From assembly GCA_040274765.1 (NCBI GenBank), contig JBEMAY010000070.1:1-15901 (forward strand): a stretch of DNA of 15,901 nt. The letters run 5' to 3'. Source of the stretch: Psychrobacillus sp040274765. Its GTDB lineage: Bacteria; Bacillota; Bacilli; Bacillales_A; Planococcaceae. The notes below the pieces were generated by a model. That model ran no database searches and was not told the DNA's origin. It saw only the letters and a list, made by a program, of their open reading frames with translations. Position numbers and translations under genes: made by a program. Shown here one piece after another: positions 7,931-14,662 of this stretch (position 1 is the stretch's first letter; each line of letters begins with the position of its first letter).

Positions 7931-8958
7931 GGTTATTTCTATATTTTATTAGAGAGCGAGTTGCATGGATTTTGTTTTTTGGCTTCTTCCAGCTATGGCT
8001 CAATATTCTCCTAACGGTTGATGTTACCTTTACACATACTTCTATCCTTTATATGAACGGAACAAATCTACTATTATTTTTAGTGTTCTTTATATGGAGA
8101 TATTTTATGGAAACAAGGTTTGTCAAAAGTATTTTGAAGATCAATAAGGGTGACCCAACATTTGATCAGCTTATAGCGAAGATACCCGAAGGACGATCTC
8201 TGTTTGATAAAATGATTATAGCGGAGGTAGAAGAACTTATTCTCACTGGAAAGCAAGAACTAAATGATGCTTCTACAACTTCTCTTGAAGAGAAGGATCA
8301 AACGCTATCGTGGATCCATGAGATGAAGACACCACTAACAAGTATGAAGCTGATGATAGACAATGTAGAAGATCCTACCCAAAAGAAGCAATTAGAAGTA
8401 GAATGGCTTAGACTGCACATGCTGTTAGATCAACAACTTCACAAAACGCGACTCCCTTCTATTGAAAAAGATAATGTGATGGAACAAGTAGCTCTACAAA
8501 AGGTAGTCTTTCAAGAAATCAAAGAACTGATGCCATGGTGTATCCAACGAAATATAGGGTTTGAAATTAGCGATTTAGAAAAAATAATACTAACGGATCA
8601 GAAATGGATATCGTTCATTATTAGGCAGCTAATATCAAACGCAGTGAAATATAGTAAAGAAAACAGTGAAATAAGAATTTTTACCACAACAGGTGATGCA
8701 GGTCACCTAACCCTTTCCATTCAAGATGAAGGAGTAGGGATTGTGCCATCCGACTTGCCTAGAATTTTTGAAAAGTCTTTTACTGGCAAGGTTGGTCGCG
8801 AGAGTGCAGCCTCCACCGGGATGGGTCTATACCTAGCAAAGAACTCTGCTGAAAAGCTTGGGATCCGGATTACTGTCGTTTCTGAAATTGGTCAGGGTTC
8901 TACCTTTTCATTACATTTCCCCAAACAAAATGAGATGCAACAAATACTAGGTAGGTGA
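7927..8958 (+). CDS. bceS: Intramembrane-sensing histidine kinase, BceS-like
   Basis: This membrane sensor kinase has 343 residues. Two N-terminal transmembrane helices (about residues 11-31 and 38-60) are joined by a very short outside loop, so there is no real extracellular sensor domain. This layout is typical of kinases that receive their signal from a partner ABC transporter. The H-box WIHEMKTPLTS has the phosphorylated His131. The ATP-binding domain has the N-box ISNAVKYS (Asn238), G1 DEGVGI (267-272), an F-box FEKSF and G2 STGMGLYL (297-304 region). All catalytic parts are present. The ATG overlaps the regulator stop codon, with AAGGAGG only four bases upstream. The final stop codon lies inside a palindrome proposed here as the regulator's binding site. 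Confidence 0.92.
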   Translation: MRLFLYFIRERVAWILFFGFFQLWLNILLTVDVTFTHTSILYMNGTNLLLFLVFFIWRYFMETRFVKSILKINKGDPTFDQLIAKIPEGRSLFDKMIIAEVEELILTGKQELNDASTTSLEEKDQTLSWIHEMKTPLTSMKLMIDNVEDPTQKKQLEVEWLRLHMLLDQQLHKTRLPSIEKDNVMEQVALQKVVFQEIKELMPWCIQRNIGFEISDLEKIILTDQKWISFIIRQLISNAVKYSKENSEIRIFTTTGDAGHLTLSIQDEGVGIVPSDLPRIFEKSFTGKVGRESAASTGMGLYLAKNSAEKLGIRITVVSEIGQGSTFSLHFPKQNEMQQILGR

Positions 8959-8993
8959 CGAAAATGTCATCTACTTTCTTTGATTGTCACCTA
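8951..8993 (+). promoter_or_regulatory. Probable BceR-type operator: imperfect palindrome plus downstream half-site
   Basis: Left arm GTAGGTGACG (8951-8960) and right arm TGTCATCTAC (8965-8974) flank AAAA and match at 8 of 10 positions per arm. The centre TGACG-AAAA-TGTCA agrees with the consensus I recall for BceR-like regulators, TNACA-N4-TGTAA, apart from one base in each half-site. A second copy of the right half, TGTCACCTA (8985-8993), repeats TGTCATCTA (8965-8973) exactly 20 bases on, about two helical turns, consistent with a secondary binding site. The site lies 64-106 bases upstream of the ABC ATPase start. The palindrome could instead fold in RNA as a weak terminator. Confidence 0.55.
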
Positions 8994-8999
8994 AAACGA

Positions 9000-9028
9000 A
9001 CGATTTTACATGAATTAATGGGTAAAAT
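9000..9028 (+). promoter_or_regulatory. Tentative promoter of the ABC transporter genes
   Basis: TAAAAT at 9023-9028 is a plausible -10 box, giving a start near 9035, ten bases before the AGGAGG site at 9045-9050. The -35 region (near 9000-9005) is far from consensus, as is common for promoters that need an activator. On this model the palindrome would be centred near -72 and the half-site near -46. Confidence 0.3.
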
Positions 9029-9056
9029 GAAGTTAATAAAAGGTAGGAGGTAGACC

Positions 9057-9818
9057 ATGGTAATTTTAAGAGGTCGCAAGATTAAAAAAGTATTTGGTAA
9101 AAAGTCCAATACACAGGAAGTGTTAAAGGATATTGACATAGAAGTACGAGAAGGTGAGTTTGTTGGTATTATGGGACCTTCGGGCTCCGGAAAAACAACT
9201 CTATTAAATGTTCTAGCTTCCATTGATAAAGTTACATCTGGATTAATTGAGATTAACAACAATAATCTTCAAAAAATGAAAGAACAGAAGCTTTCTAAAT
9301 TTAGAAGAGAGCAGCTCGGTTTTATCTTTCAGGATTATAATTTGTTGGATACGTTAACAGTTAAAGAGAACATTTATCTTCCGTTATCTGTAGGAAAAAC
9401 CTCTAAGAGCGAGGGGGAAGAAAAGATAAAGGAGATTACAGCTCTGTTAGGAATTAACGATATCTTAAACAAATATCCTAATGAAATATCTGGCGGGCAA
9501 AAGCAAAGAACATCAGCGGCAAGAGCACTAGTTGGTAATCCCTCTATTGTATTTGCAGATGAGCCGACTGGAGCTTTAGATTCTAAATCGGCTACAGCGT
9601 TGTTAAGTAATTTAGAAAAAATAAACAAAGAAAAGAAAGTTACGATTATGATGGTAACACATGACTCTGTAGCTGCGAGCTTTTGTTCACGTGTTCTATT
9701 TCTAAAGGATGGACAAATCTACTCAGAGTTGTATAAAGGGGATAAGGATCGTAAACAGTTTTTCCAAGAAATCATGAATACCCAAAGTGTATTAAGTGGT
9801 GATGGCTATGACGCTTAA
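9057..9818 (+). CDS. bceA: ABC transporter ATP-binding protein, BceA-like
   Basis: This cytoplasmic ATPase powers the adjacent permease. It has 253 residues and a full set of ABC motifs: Walker A GPSGSGKTT (40-48), Q-loop Gln92, signature ISGGQKQR (144-151), Walker B IVFADEPTGALD (164-175) with Glu169, and switch His202 in MMVTHD. It belongs to the MacB/LolD-like group that contains BceA, which removes antibiotics such as bacitracin from their lipid targets in the membrane. AGGAGG lies six bases before the ATG. The 3' end overlaps the permease gene by 11 bases if the latter begins at 9808. It is separated from the kinase gene by about 100 bases that contain the proposed operator. No key residue is missing. 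Confidence 0.94.
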   Translation: MVILRGRKIKKVFGKKSNTQEVLKDIDIEVREGEFVGIMGPSGSGKTTLLNVLASIDKVTSGLIEINNNNLQKMKEQKLSKFRREQLGFIFQDYNLLDTLTVKENIYLPLSVGKTSKSEGEEKIKEITALLGINDILNKYPNEISGGQKQRTSAARALVGNPSIVFADEPTGALDSKSATALLSNLEKINKEKKVTIMMVTHDSVAASFCSRVLFLKDGQIYSELYKGDKDRKQFFQEIMNTQSVLSGDGYDA

Positions 9819-11787
9819 TCAATTAGTTTTAAGAAGTATGAGAAAAAATATAAAGAGTTATTATCTTTATGTCTTTGCTTTAGTATTCAGTGTTTCGTTG
9901 TATTATTCCTTTGTCACATTACAGTACAATCCAGCAATTGTTAATGAAATTGGTACTGGCAGATCTTCAGCTGCGTTAGAAGCAGCTTCCTATTTATTGT
10001 TATTTATCGTAACTTTCTTTGTGCTTTATGCTAATAAGCTTTTTATGAACAGACGGAGCAAGGAAATTGGTTTATACCAGCTAGTTGGAATGTCCAAAAG
10101 CCTAGTGGCTAGACTAATAGCAATAGAGAACATTATTCTTTGGTTCAGTGCTATTGTCATTGGTGTATTAGTAGGTTTACTTTCCTCCAGAATATTTGTC
10201 ATGATTCTCTTAAAGTTAGTAGAAAAGGATGCATTTGTCGAGCTATCATTTTCTATAGAAGCACTTATGACTACTGTAGTGGTTTTCTCCGTTCTGTTAT
10301 TAATCGTAATTGTGCAAACTGCGATTAGAATTAAAAGAGTAACTCTACTAGCTCTCATTACAACTACCGCAGTAGCAGACGAGCGAGTTAAAAAGTTTAA
10401 TGCCTTTCAGATGTTTTTAGGATTTATAGGGTTGATATCTATAGGTTATGGTTACTATTTATCGACGACACTATTAGATTTGGATAACATACCAAGTGCT
10501 AATGTACTGTTATTCAAAATGATTGCTATACTTGCTTTAACGATTGGTGGAACCTATTTTGTATTTCGATTCTCGGTAGCGTTAATCTTAAACTTTGTAA
10601 GAAAAAGTAAAAAAGGTTTGCTGTCTATTCAAGATGTATTATCGTTATCCACAATTATGCATCGAATGAAAGCCAATGCCATGTCTCTAACTACTATTAC
10701 CGTATTGTCTGCGACTACGCTAGCTATATTAACATTAACCTACATCTCCTACTATTCTACGGACTCAGTGGCGAAGCAAGCGGTACCGTATGATTATGTG
10801 ATGTATGAGGACACTGGCTTTGAATTGGTGGGAGAATTTGATAAGGAAGGAATTCAATATACGAGGTATGATATTGATTTACTAGCAGTTCCAGCAGACG
10901 TCCGTACTCTATTGACCAAGGAAGCTGCATTAAATAAAACTTTATCCACCGAGTTAGGTGTACAGGTTGTAAGTCTAAAAGACATTCAAAGCAAGCTTCC
11001 TAAACTCCAACTAAAAGAAGGAGAAGGTTATATCCTAGGTTACGATACGTTGAGTGCAGAAAACATAAGAATAGAAGGACAAAAACCTATACAGTTTAAT
11101 ACTTCTACTGGTAAAGATGAAATATTTATTAAGGAACTAACAGAGGATCGACTAGTACCTGACTATCACTTTTTTGGTATGTTTACTGTCGTAGTAACAG
11201 ATACCTATTTTCAAAAGTTACTTAGCGACCCTCTAACAAAAAATCAAAAAATAGTTGGAATGGACCTGAAGGAAAAAAGTCAATTAACAAAGGCTGAGGA
11301 AGTATTTGAAGCAAATAAAGTATCAGTGGAAATGCCTATTCCAGGCAATGACCTAGCAACAAACACAGTCAGTGTAGAATCACAGGAAAATTATCGTGTA
11401 AAGATGTTAGATTCGCTTGGAATGACCATTTTTATAAGTGGATTTTTAGGCTTAGCATTTTTAATAGCTACGGGTAGTATTCTGTACTTCAAACAAATGT
11501 CTGAGGCCGACGAAGAAAAAGGAACCTATAAAATCTTACGCAAAATGGGCTTCACTACTAATGAGATCATGAGTGGTATCCGACGTAAGCAGTTATTTAA
11601 CTTCGGCTTTCCATTAATCATAGGGTTAGCTCACAGTTATTTCGCAGTAAAATCGGGTTGGATATTTTTTGGCACTGAGTTGGTTGCTCCCTTATTAATC
11701 ACAATGGGTATATATATTGTTCTTTACTCTATCTTTGCGATTCTATCTGCTGGTTATTATCGAAAAGTAGTAGAATCTGCCTTATAA
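9808..11787 (+). CDS. bceB: ABC transporter permease, BceB-like (FtsX family)
   Basis: This integral membrane protein of about 659 residues forms the transport and sensing part of the module. Ten hydrophobic segments can be seen: seven before, and three after, a large hydrophilic region. With the start at 9808 that region spans about residues 318-537 and should lie outside the cell; in BceB-type permeases it is the part linked to drug specificity. Segment eight begins near TIFISGFLGLAFLIATG and a FtsX-like cytoplasmic segment KGTYKILRKMGFT follows. The ATG at 9808 is chosen because MTLNQLVLRSMRKN matches the usual N-terminus. GTG at 9796 and ATG at 9802 are in frame alternatives. No strong ribosome binding site is present, so translation probably depends on coupling to bceA. 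The transported compound cannot be predicted. Confidence 0.92.
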   Translation: MTLNQLVLRSMRKNIKSYYLYVFALVFSVSLYYSFVTLQYNPAIVNEIGTGRSSAALEAASYLLLFIVTFFVLYANKLFMNRRSKEIGLYQLVGMSKSLVARLIAIENIILWFSAIVIGVLVGLLSSRIFVMILLKLVEKDAFVELSFSIEALMTTVVVFSVLLLIVIVQTAIRIKRVTLLALITTTAVADERVKKFNAFQMFLGFIGLISIGYGYYLSTTLLDLDNIPSANVLLFKMIAILALTIGGTYFVFRFSVALILNFVRKSKKGLLSIQDVLSLSTIMHRMKANAMSLTTITVLSATTLAILTLTYISYYSTDSVAKQAVPYDYVMYEDTGFELVGEFDKEGIQYTRYDIDLLAVPADVRTLLTKEAALNKTLSTELGVQVVSLKDIQSKLPKLQLKEGEGYILGYDTLSAENIRIEGQKPIQFNTSTGKDEIFIKELTEDRLVPDYHFFGMFTVVVTDTYFQKLLSDPLTKNQKIVGMDLKEKSQLTKAEEVFEANKVSVEMPIPGNDLATNTVSVESQENYRVKMLDSLGMTIFISGFLGLAFLIATGSILYFKQMSEADEEKGTYKILRKMGFTTNEIMSGIRRKQLFNFGFPLIIGLAHSYFAVKSGWIFFGTELVAPLLITMGIYIVLYSIFAILSAGYYRKVVESAL

Positions 11788-11789
11788 AG

Positions 11790-11828
11790 AAAAAGCTTGA
11801 TTTCCAATTGGAAGTCAGGCTTTTTTTT
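11790..11828 (+). terminator. Very strong intrinsic terminator after the Bce module
   Basis: A 16-bp stem with two G-U pairs (left arm 11790-11805, right arm 11810-11825) and an AATT loop ends in eight T residues. It begins two bases after the permease stop codon. It separates the ABC transporter transcript from the next gene. Confidence 0.95.
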
Positions 11829-11892
11829 GCTATAGACGCCAGTGGTGGACTGTACAAAGCTAGAATGTTAACTATTGGTATAGTTTATACTA

Positions 11893-11921
11893 TTGACATT
11901 ATGATTAAAAAAATATAAACT
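11893..11921 (+). promoter_or_regulatory. Promoter of the YuiF-type transporter gene
   Basis: A consensus -35 box TTGACA (11893-11898) is followed by either TATAAA (11914-11919, 15-bp spacer) or TAAACT (11916-11921, 17-bp spacer). Transcription should begin near 11926-11928. The -35 box is preceded by a dyad ATAGT-N4-ACTAT (11880-11893) and by a repeated ACTATTG (11871-11877 and 11889-11895). The leader is only about 40 bases, too short for a T-box or riboswitch. Confidence 0.7.
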
Positions 11922-11922
11922 T

Positions 11923-11934
11923 CTAACATGTTAG
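11923..11934. promoter_or_regulatory. Perfect 12-bp palindrome at the predicted transcription start; candidate operator
   Basis: CTAACATGTTAG is a perfect palindrome located immediately after the -10 box, a classic place for a repressor to act. A related sequence, AATGTTAACTA, occurs upstream of the promoter near 11864-11874. No repressor gene lies beside it, so any regulator would be encoded elsewhere. Confidence 0.4.
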
Positions 11935-11964
11935 CAATCTAGTGTGTGAAAGTGAGTGTGTAAA

Positions 11965-13281
11965 ATGAATGCAGTACTAATTGCAGTGGCAGTTATGCTA
12001 GTCCTGAGTTTACTTCGTATAAATGTAGTATTCTCATTAATCATAGGCGCATTAGCCGGAGGCCTCACAGCCGGCTTATCGGTTGCAGAAACGATAAAAG
12101 CATTTACAGATGGATTAGGTGCAGGAGCAACGATAGCGCTCAGCTACGGGCTCTTAGGGGGCTTTGCGGTTGCCATATCCAAGACGGGCATTCCAGAGTT
12201 ACTAGTAGCAGCTATTCTTAAGCTTGTAAGAAGGGAAGGCGATTCCCAAAAGACTGGTCTTGCTAAGACGTTAATATTCTTATTATTATTGATGATGGCT
12301 ATATTCTCTCAAAATCTAATACCAATTCACATAGCGTTTATACCATTATTAGTTCCACCTATTTTAAAAGTATTAAATATGCTTCAAATAGATCGTAGAT
12401 TGATTGCAACTATTTTAGCGTTTGGATTGATTACTCCATACATGTTGTTGCCATATGGTTTCGGTGCAATCTACCAAGAGATCGTAGCAACTCAGATGGG
12501 TCTATCTGGTCTAGCGATTAATTTAGATGATATTCCTCGAGCTATGGTAATACCTGCGCTAGGAATGGTGGCTGGGCTAGTTATGGCTTTTGTGTTATAT
12601 AGAAAACCAAGAAAATATAAACAACAGGAGGTTGCAGTAGAAGAGCTGCAATTGAATGTTAAGGTAAGTAGCGTTATATTTACGATTATTTCATTGATAG
12701 CAGCCTTGTATGTACAAATTGCAACGGACTCTATGATCGCAGGTGCTTTAGCTGGTATCACCGTACTGTATATTACAGGCGCGTTAAAATGGAAAGAAGC
12801 AGACCACCTATTAACAGAGGGTATGAGAATGATGGCCTTTGTTGGCTTTGTTATGATTACAGCAAATGGATTTGCTTCTGTAATAAATGCAACCGGACAT
12901 GTGGAAAGTTTAGTGGAAGCTTCAGCGAAGTTACTTTCAGGTAATGTAAGCTTGGCTGTGTTAATTATGTTAGTCATTGGTTTAATCGTTACGATGGGCA
13001 TTGGATCTTCCTTCGCCACTATCCCGATCATTGCAGCTATTTTTGTACCACTTGGATTAGAGTTAGGTTTAAGTACTTTAGCCATTATCGCTTTGATAGG
13101 AACAGCAGGCGCATTAGGTGATGCTGGTTCACCAGCGTCCGATTCGACACTTGGTCCTACCTCGGGTTTGAGCGTAGACGGTCAGCATAATCACATTTGG
13201 GATACTTGTGTCCCTACGTTCATTTGTTACAATATCCCCTTAGTAATTTTTGGTTGGATTGCAGTTGTATATATATTATAG
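11965..13281 (+). CDS. yuiF: YuiF/NhaC-type membrane transporter (Na+/H+ antiporter family)
   Basis: This is a polytopic membrane protein of about 438 residues with roughly ten to twelve hydrophobic helices. The N-terminal MNAVLIAVAVMLVLSLLRIN and the C-terminal GDAGSPASDSTLGPTSGLS signature match the group containing Bacillus YuiF, related to NhaC antiporters. General annotation is Na+/H+ antiporter, but I recall YuiF-type proteins also being predicted as amino-acid (histidine) carriers from T-box control elsewhere. No T-box is present here, so the substrate is open. The ATG at 11965 is preferred by homology, and a GTG at 11956 is an in-frame alternative. Neither has a good ribosome binding site; AAAGTGAG upstream is the best. 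The gene stands alone between its own promoter and terminator. A charged loop at about residues 210-232 divides the protein into two halves. Confidence 0.85.
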   Translation: MNAVLIAVAVMLVLSLLRINVVFSLIIGALAGGLTAGLSVAETIKAFTDGLGAGATIALSYGLLGGFAVAISKTGIPELLVAAILKLVRREGDSQKTGLAKTLIFLLLLMMAIFSQNLIPIHIAFIPLLVPPILKVLNMLQIDRRLIATILAFGLITPYMLLPYGFGAIYQEIVATQMGLSGLAINLDDIPRAMVIPALGMVAGLVMAFVLYRKPRKYKQQEVAVEELQLNVKVSSVIFTIISLIAALYVQIATDSMIAGALAGITVLYITGALKWKEADHLLTEGMRMMAFVGFVMITANGFASVINATGHVESLVEASAKLLSGNVSLAVLIMLVIGLIVTMGIGSSFATIPIIAAIFVPLGLELGLSTLAIIALIGTAGALGDAGSPASDSTLGPTSGLSVDGQHNHIWDTCVPTFICYNIPLVIFGWIAVVYIL

Positions 13282-13284
13282 AAG

Positions 13285-13315
13285 AAAGAGTTCCTATGGG
13301 AGCTCTTTTTCTTTT
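13285..13315 (+). terminator. Intrinsic terminator after the transporter gene
   Basis: Left arm AAAGAGTTCC (13285-13294, upper strand) pairs with GGGAGCTCTTT (13298-13308) around a TAT loop, with one bulged G and one G-U pair, followed by TTCTTTT. It starts four bases after the stop codon and isolates the transporter gene from the S10 operon. Confidence 0.8.
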
Positions 13316-13496
13316 GGTTTAAAGCCAATACGTTTAAATGATGCTACTGAGGAAACAAGTAATTACTAAATTTCTACCAGACATTTCATTTGTAATTTAA
13401 ATAAGAATTTTATATACTAGATAACGGCTAAAAAAAGTACTGTTTAAATGAATATATATAAAGTTGAAGCATATAAAAAGAATTTGAGAAAAAGAC
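13316..13496. other. A+T-rich non-coding spacer upstream of the S10 promoter
   Basis: No gene of credible length or composition is seen on either strand. The 10-base sequence GTTTAAATGA occurs twice (13332-13341 and 13442-13451), which may be chance in such A+T-rich DNA. The last 20 bases before the S10 -35 box are A-rich and could act as an UP element. Confidence 0.6.
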
Positions 13497-13525
13497 TTGC
13501 ATATTCTATTTTTATTGGATATAAT
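13497..13525 (+). promoter_or_regulatory. Sigma-A-type promoter of the S10 operon
   Basis: A -35 box TTGCAT (13497-13502), a spacer of exactly 17 bp and a perfect -10 box TATAAT (13520-13525) predict a start near 13532. A-rich sequence upstream of -35 could serve as an UP element. In Bacillus subtilis a promoter in front of rpsJ drives the whole S10-spc-alpha cluster, which fits this position. Confidence 0.9.
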
Positions 13526-13531
13526 GTTGAA

Positions 13532-13653
13532 TGTTGGTCTTTGACTGCGATGAAACGAGAGGTTACCGACACACCCGGCCGCTTTGCCATGGCGAGTGTA
13601 CGGAAAATTTTCGTGGAGAATGTCTAGAAAATAGGCGAAAAGGAGGGAAAATA
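13532..13653 (+). promoter_or_regulatory. Structured 5' leader of the S10 operon
   Basis: About 122 bases separate the predicted start from rpsJ. The centre is distinctly G+C-rich against A+T-rich flanks. CCGACAC (13566-13572) pairs with GTGT-A-CGG (13596-13603) with one bulged A, enclosing a smaller GCC/GGC hairpin (13578-13593). Upstream, GGTCTTT (13536-13542) can pair with AGAG plus ACC (13557-13566, with a bulge). Downstream is a palindrome GAAAATTTTC. This resembles a ribosomal-protein autoregulatory leader, but the binding protein is not evident. Confidence 0.5.
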
Positions 13654-13962
13654 ATGGCAAAACAAAAAATTCGTATTCGTTTAAAAGCGTATGATCACAG
13701 AATCCTGGATCAATCTGCTGAGAAAATTGTAGAAACTGCTAAACGTTCAGGTGCAAGTGTATCGGGTCCGATTCCACTTCCGACTGAAAGATCTGTGTAT
13801 ACGATTCTTCGTGCTGTTCATAAGTATAAAGATTCTCGTGAGCAATTCGAAATGCGTACGCATAAACGTCTTATCGATATCGTTAACCCAACACCACAAA
13901 CTGTTGATGCGTTAATGAAGCTTGACTTACCATCTGGCGTTGATATTGAAATCAAACTTTAA
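13654..13962 (+). CDS. rpsJ: 30S ribosomal protein S10
   Basis: S10 is a head protein of the 30S subunit and, as NusE, part of transcription antitermination complexes with NusB. The protein has 102 residues, the normal length, beginning AKQKIRIRLKAYDHRILDQS and ending SGVDIEIKL. The VSGPIPLPTERSVYTILRAVHKYKDSREQFEMRTHKRLIDI core is intact. The start is set by AGGAGG at 13641-13646, eight to twelve bases upstream. The reading frame stays open upstream through the whole leader as far as an ATG at 13531, but that part is the structured leader and has no ribosome binding site, so it is not taken as protein. It is the first gene of the S10 operon. Confidence 0.98.
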   Translation: MAKQKIRIRLKAYDHRILDQSAEKIVETAKRSGASVSGPIPLPTERSVYTILRAVHKYKDSREQFEMRTHKRLIDIVNPTPQTVDALMKLDLPSGVDIEIKL

Positions 13963-14006
13963 TGGTAAAAAATAAAAAACACAAATTATTATAGGAGGTG
14001 TGACGA

Positions 14007-14636
14007 ATGACCAAAGGAATCTTAGGTAGAAAAATCGGTATGACGCAAGTATTTGCTGAGAACGGTGACTTAATCCCTGTAACAGTTATTGAAGCTACTC
14101 CAAACGTAGTACTTCAAAAGAAAACTGCTGAGACAGACGGATACGAAGCAATTCAGTTAGGTTTTGAAGATAAGCGCGAAAAGCTTTCTAACAAACCAGC
14201 TAAAGGACACGTAGCCAAAGCTAGCACCGCTCCTAAGCGCTTCATCCGCGAATTCCGCGGCTTGGATACAGCTAATTACGAGGTTGGTCAAGAAGTCAAC
14301 GTAGAAAGTTTTGCAGAAGGCGATGTAATTGATGTAACAGGTATTACTAAAGGTAAAGGTTTCCAAGGTGTTATTAAACGCCACGGACAATCTCGTGGAC
14401 CAATGGCCCATGGATCTCGTTACCACCGTCGTCCAGGTTCAATGGGGCCAGTTGCTCCGAACCGCGTATTCAAACAAAAGAAATTACCTGGTCAAATGGG
14501 TGGGCATACAGTAACAATCCAAAACTTACAAATCGTAAGAGTGGATGCTGAACGTAACCTACTATTAGTAAAAGGTAATGTTCCTGGTTCTCGTAAATCA
14601 TTAGTAGTTGTTAAGGCTGCTATTAAATCGAAATAA
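14007..14636 (+). CDS. rplC: 50S ribosomal protein L3
   Basis: L3 is an early-assembly 23S rRNA binding protein whose central extension reaches close to the peptidyl transferase centre. The protein has 209 residues, starting TKGILGRKIGMTQVF, with the conserved GKGFQGVIKRHG segment near residue 115 and the C-terminal VDAERNLLLVKGNVPG. Where E. coli L3 has the glutamine-containing GQNQTP segment that is methylated, this protein reads GPVAPN, so that modification site is absent. A TAGGAGGTG ribosome binding site precedes the ATG. It lies 44 bases after rpsJ and 26 bases before rplD, with no terminator in either gap. Confidence 0.98.
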   Translation: MTKGILGRKIGMTQVFAENGDLIPVTVIEATPNVVLQKKTAETDGYEAIQLGFEDKREKLSNKPAKGHVAKASTAPKRFIREFRGLDTANYEVGQEVNVESFAEGDVIDVTGITKGKGFQGVIKRHGQSRGPMAHGSRYHRRPGSMGPVAPNRVFKQKKLPGQMGGHTVTIQNLQIVRVDAERNLLLVKGNVPGSRKSLVVVKAAIKSK

Positions 14637-14662
14637 TTCTCTGAAGAAAGGAGGAAACAGGA

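Noticed and set aside
11829..11964. T-box or amino-acid riboswitch upstream of the YuiF-type gene
   Set aside because: From the promoter to the start codon there are only about 40 transcribed bases, and no T-box core sequence or terminator/antiterminator pair is present.
12492..13085. Long open frame (197 codons) on the minus strand
   Set aside because: It lies wholly inside the transporter gene, has no ribosome binding site or promoter, and its composition is that expected from the complement of a hydrophobic membrane protein.
7167..13315. Mobile element or genomic-island ends around the Bce/transporter block
   Set aside because: No integrase, transposase, tRNA gene, target-site duplication or terminal inverted repeat is visible at either edge.
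13332..13451. Direct repeat GTTTAAATGA (two copies 110 bases apart) as an insertion boundary
   Set aside because: Short, A+T-rich and within an A+T-rich spacer, with no inverted ends or transposase; chance is the simplest explanation.
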